NCBI RefSeq assembly: GCF_026213295.1
Contig: NC_079423.1
Span: forward strand, 17,399,514 to 17,463,513
DNA from: Gadus chalcogrammus
Lineage: Eukaryota > Chordata > Actinopteri > Gadiformes > Gadidae
Reading direction: 5' to 3'
Length of the DNA stretch: 64,000 bases
The position numbers and the translations under genes were made by a program. The notes under the pieces were generated by a model. The model worked only from the letters and a program-made list of their open reading frames with translations. It did no database searches and was not told the DNA's origin. Below are positions 58,979 through 64,000 of this stretch, piece after piece. Position 1 is the stretch's first letter. Each line of letters starts with the position of its first letter.

Positions 58979-59626
58979 TAGGGGTGGGAAAAATAATAGA
59001 TTCTACGATGCATCGTGAATCTCTCTAGAACGATAACGTCTCGATGCAGATAAATTAATAAATCATATTTGTTCGCCTGCTGCAACATTCTGTTCACCAG
59101 AGGGGGATCATTTTAGTAATTTTAAAATTATTTAATTTATCTTCAGTGTGCATTGGCCAATCTGATTTGTCTTGACACGATTGCGATTCAGCCTACGCAT
59201 AAGCATGCACGCAAACTCACAGCCAGACACAAGAACTCCTTCTAATTCAAGAGCAGCTTTTTCTTTAATGACATAGAAAAGAAAGATTAGAAATAAAATA
59301 AAACTGAAACCTATTTTTTTACATACTTTCATATTGTGTTGTAATGCAAGCTGCATTGATTATTGCATTGTTCATAGAAAGTCTACTTTTGAAAAAAGCT
59401 TTCTCTAATAAAATATTAGATAAGTTAATTCATCTGCTGATGTCTTTAATGATCATCACGAAAGTAGGAAGTGATTAGCAAACTGAGAATCAAACTCAGA
59501 TGTATATGTATATTTTTGAAAATCACGCATTGAATTGTTGCATCGATAATCGCTTTAGAATCGAATCGTTGACCTCATAATCGGAATCGCATCGAATCGT
59601 GAGGTGCCAAGAGATTCCCACCCCTC
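58979..59626. mobile_element. hAT-type MITE (648 bp) with target duplication
   Basis: Ends TAGGGGTGGGAA and TTCCCACCCCTC; AAGGAAG flanks both sides (58972-58978 and 59627-59633). It is the longer relative of 54357-54697. Confidence 0.82.
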
Positions 59627-59754
59627 AAGGAAGGTTAAAATTTTTGGAGGCGCACGTCAGGCCCTTGCGATGGAGGCAAGGAGGGTCCGCAAGGAGGTCC
59701 GTAACCCCCTTGCGTTGCGTCAACGTGGGACCATAATCAGCCCTTAACAAGGGC

Positions 59755-60068
59755 TGAAGGGCTTAACCAAGGGCCCCTAACTTTAAACCAAGAGCCCCTA
59801 TCTCGACAGACCAAGGGCCCCTACCTTTAAACCAGGGGCCCCTATCTCGACAGACCAAGGGCCCCTACCTTTAAACCAGGGGCCCCTATCTCGACAGACC
59901 AAGGGCCCCTACCTTTAAAGCAGGGGCCCCTATCTCGCCAGACCAAGGGCCCCTACCTTTAAACCAGGGGCCCCTATCTCGACAGACCAAGGGCCCCTAC
60001 CTTTAAACCAGGGGCCCCTATCTCGACAGACCAAGGGCCCCTACCTTTAAACCAGGGGCCCCTACGTC
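59755..60068. repeat. 44-bp minisatellite of GGCCCCTA units
   Basis: About seven units of GGCCCCTACCTTTAAACCAG followed by GGGCCCCTATCTCGACAGAC and CAAG. Confidence 0.93.
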
Positions 60069-63000
60069 TACACCAAATGCCCCTACCTCTTTCATGGGGG
60101 ACCCTTGCACTCCAGGGGCCTCGTTCTGCCCCGGGGGCCCAACCTCTCTCCAGGGGCCCCCACGGTGGAGGCCACAATAGATGGCGGCTGTGGCCCCTCA
60201 CTAGGTAGATAATTGTCTGCATTAACCTGGGAGGGCGACTTTGTTCATGAGGGAAAACCCGACCAGATGTAAGGGAGGGGGGGAGGAGGGATGGAGGGAG
60301 GCTAATGACTCACAGTCTATCATGTCGCCGTGGGTTACAGCAGGGGAACACCGAACATGTAACCCTACCGAGACACAGAGAAGCGGGATGTACCATGGAT
60401 GTACTTGATCAAACAAATACCACCAACATGGCAGCTGGCTGGCTCAACGCGCTAGGGATGTTTTCCCCATCTTGTCCATAAAAAAGGTACAAACCCAGAC
60501 AAAATAGATGGTTTAAATGCACACTTTTTCTAATCTAGCGTAGCATAGGTCTGCGTTATTAGTAGAGGATAATAGCATAGCACAGGTCTGAGTGACATTG
60601 CAATGTCTGGCATAGGCGACCCGACTGCATAGCATGTGTCATAGCATAAGCATTCCGAAGCCCATTCCAGGAAACGGGAGTTTGTATAATTGAACACTGT
60701 GAAACCCAGTGATAAACACTGGAGTGGACAGTTATTAATGGAAGATTATGAGAGATATCCTTTGGTGAGAGAAATTCTCTGTAGTGTTCCTGGGAGTGGA
60801 AAGTGAACCCGTGTGAGGCAGATACTACAGGGTTCAGCATGGGACAGTGAGAGGAACCTCCGACAAACCAAAACAATTCCTGAGGTGGAGTCAGTCACGC
60901 GAGGAGAATCTGAAATCGACCAGGCCTTCCTACAAGCCTTCCCGTTTAAAATTCCCAAACACCAGTTCTGCTCCGGCCCGAGATGAAAACACAGCCTGGC
61001 TTTGGAGCTTTTGGTGGATTACATTCCTCAGCAATGAGTAGAAAACGTCACCGTGTTTGAGGTTTTCTTTAACGTACTTCAAAGAAGCCATGCATCACCC
61101 AGCCACTACGTACCCCAGATCAGCCCCGAGGCAGAGACCAGGGGAGGGGCATCTTCTCAGGAGAGGGTGAATGGACGGCATTTACACTCTGCTGTTCTGG
61201 TGGCCACTGTGACTGCTCTCAAAGAGCGCCAACGCTCACATTCTCTCACACTCCACTGGGAACCGTTAGGGGTCCAGCATCTCGCTTAAGGAAACACTGA
61301 CAACACTTGGGCCAGGGGAGCCAGCCTGCGAATCGGAACAGCACGCCACCACCCCCGTCCAGTTCCCAGATGACCCGGTCCGCGTCGCCCAATGAGGAGC
61401 AGTGTTCCCCAGCAGTTGTTTACTGGTGCGTTACCAGTGGACAGGAAGACCGGGTTCACTCACTAAACAACGTTTGCTTTATTGGACTAACAGAGCCATC
61501 CTCAGCGTCCGGGTCCGGATGGGTCTGGGGTGGAGGTGGGGAACACAGGGTGCTTGAGAAGACCCGGCACGCCACCCGGACATGGATTTAGGGCCTTGTT
61601 TTCACATGGCAGCCCGTGAATATGGCTGTGTGTGTACACTACAGACCGGGTTCTCAGGGCTACGCAGAGACCGGATTAGTTCAAATGGTTTGAACAGAGG
61701 TGGTGAAAGGGTGCATTGTCTAACTCGTCATTGGAAGCAGCATTGCGGAGGTGAACACAGACTCCAGCATGATGAAATTCAAGGAGGATCATGTTTTGAA
61801 ATTGTTTTGGGGTGTATCAGGTACCCAAACACTGCCATATCTGCCGTTTCCTACACACACTATCCAGCTTGGTCTTACCCTGGCCTTCAACAACAAACCA
61901 CTCTCCCCAGTCCCATCGAGGATCCAGACCACAGTCACAAACACACAAAGACCAGATCTGAATAAAACAGGACCGCAACGGACTATAATACATTCCCTCC
62001 AAGATGGCCACTTATGGACAAAGGGGACATCAGTGTCCCCCCTCTAACCCAAACCCCACCATTCAACTGCAGACGCTTTGGTATCAGGCATGAAGGAAAT
62101 GAATACAGCTGTCAATCATTCTCTGGCTTGTTATCGTCTCCAGGCTTCTGATTGGCTGACAGCTGACAGAGGAGGGCCGCAGTATGGGTGCACGATCTGA
62201 AACTGTGGGATGGTACAAGTCACCATCTTTGTCCCCATGATTGTTTAAGGTCAAACGTTCTCGACTCAGATATATAGATATTGAAAACAAGAAGCCATTG
62301 AAAAGGTTACGTACAATTCACAAATGAAAGTCAGAGATTGTATTGCTGTTTCATTTCATTCATGACTCCACATCTAGCTCCACGGTAACCACATCCATCA
62401 TGAATAGGCCATGGTCAGATTACATACAGAGCGTTTGATACGGTGCTCACACGGTCAGCCCCCAGCCAGCGGTCAGCGCGCTGCCAGGGGCATTGGGGCA
62501 CAAAGGCATTCTTTGAAGCAAACTAAAATTGCTTTAATGTAGTTTAAATAGCTTTTAATGGTTATTGGTGGGAAACCGGCGGAATCACTGCACTCACTTT
62601 CATTCCGCCTCACCGATATTTGCTAATATGGCGGGAGAGGAGAGGCAGTGTGACCAACCAATTGAAGGCCGGGGAACAGACTTCCTCCAGTGTTCCTCCG
62701 ACTGGGAATATTCCCCTCGGAACGACTGGAGAACATCCCACAGCTGGGTCTTCCATGGAAAACCTGGCTCCAACACCCGGCTATTATCAGGAAGGGCTAG
62801 CCTAGTTTTGGCCATGCAGAAGACTTCCTACGGGCTGTTATTCACACTCGGTCCACTGCTGAGTGATCACACCGATGCGGGGCTGCTCAGAGGAGAGGGA
62901 GGGAAGCGATGGAGGGAAAGGAATCAGCGAGGAGACTTCATATTAAAAGATTGACTAAATGCAAAAGTACTAACTTTGCAGATAGCTCCACACCTGGGGA

Positions 63001-64000
63001 AATATATGGTACTGCAAATCACCTTTCTGGGGTGCATTGACGAGCAAGCGTCTAAAACAAGGATTTGTAGGTTTCTGTTTTGGGCTCTGACTTCCTCTAT
63101 AACATCACCAGTCATTGGTGCCTTCGTGTCTTTAATCAAGAAGGCATTTAAGACTAAATAAGATTGCCAATTTTCAGGTAATCTATTCCAACGTTCAGAT
63201 ATAAAAACACAAGGACTTCCTGAACTGTGAAGTCCAATGTAGCGGATATCTATAAATCATCGAGTATATTATGATATTATACTTGTGGAATGGTCAAAAA
63301 ACAAAACAGAGAGCAGGGTTTTATAAAACTGTTCAGCAGAGACATGCTTTAGTGTCCTCATGCAGTCAGGGGCCATTTGGGGAACGCATTAAGACATTAA
63401 ATTAAGTTATAATGATTCAGTTTCAGCAGGACCATCAGCCAGGCTCTCCACTGATTGGTTGCCGGTGAGGTGCGGGGGGGGGGGAGGGGGGGGGGAGGAA
63501 TGCAGGCGATGATGGGGGAGGATGGGAGGTTAGCCGACCGTTCATGTCGTTGCGGAGGATTTACGGAGAGAACAACTCCCTTCCCATTAGTCACACGTGT
63601 AGAAACGATCATGGAGGCAGCCGGTACCTGACCCAAAGACAAATCTATAAATAAGGAACCGCCAGGGTCTTCCTGTGCACTTCCCCGTTCCCGTCCCGCG
63701 GGACTCATGTTCGTTAAGGTTATGAAATCAAAACGCTTCAGGAAAGGTTTGCACCAAACTGTCAGACCCCGTGTGGACTGCCGCTAAACTCCAGCGTGCT
63801 CCCTGGGCCGTTTCCAGATCACGGATAACCATTCAACATGGGACTGGACGCACACTTGACGTTTCACAGTAAAAGGCCCCTACCCTTTGGAAACACATCC
63901 ATGTTTATACGAGGTAGAGGGTGCTGGGTGGTTATGGCCCGGTGCCAGAAAGCTTTGCTGGGTTTCAGTTCAACGACCTGAATCGACCAGGTCAGACGTC

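Overview
This is vertebrate nuclear DNA, almost certainly from a teleost fish. The genes have short exons with GT-AG introns, and the order rab6b - slco2a1 - ryk, all on the minus strand, matches human chromosome 3q22. The non-coding part carries teleost-style tRNA-derived SINEs, hAT-type elements and an extreme load of microsatellites and minisatellites. That repeat load resembles codfishes (Gadiformes), but the species is an inference, not something I can read from the sequence.

Layout. Positions 1-1550 hold the 5' end of rab6b (first coding exon 1099-1168, promoter with a perfect CRE at 1465-1472). The rest of that gene lies to the left of the window. Positions about 1600-17228 hold a complete 14-exon slco2a1 (prostaglandin transporter, 625 residues, all splice phases consistent). 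Positions 17229-22412 are the slco2a1-ryk intergenic interval, including the ryk 3' UTR. Positions 22413-53065 hold 14 coding exons of ryk (Wnt co-receptor pseudokinase), from the WIF domain to the C-terminal tail. From 53066 to the end is ryk intron 1. The signal-peptide exon was not found here and should lie beyond 64000.

The three genes are not an operon. They are separate housekeeping, transport and signalling genes whose neighbourhood is conserved. What stands out is how closely tandem repeats press on them. (TG)n, (CTCTGT)n, poly-C, CCCT and 24-bp minisatellite arrays supply the pyrimidine tracts of many splice acceptors. Minisatellites begin within about 100 bp of both stop codons. Arrays carrying CCAAT, CAGGTG, GGGGCGGG and CTCF-like motifs lie next to exons. 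Several perfect palindromes (75, 50 and 66 bp) sit in slco2a1 non-coding DNA. No new enzyme or defence system is visible. The best candidates for a second look are these repeat-exon interfaces, the palindromes and the CTCF-like motif clusters.
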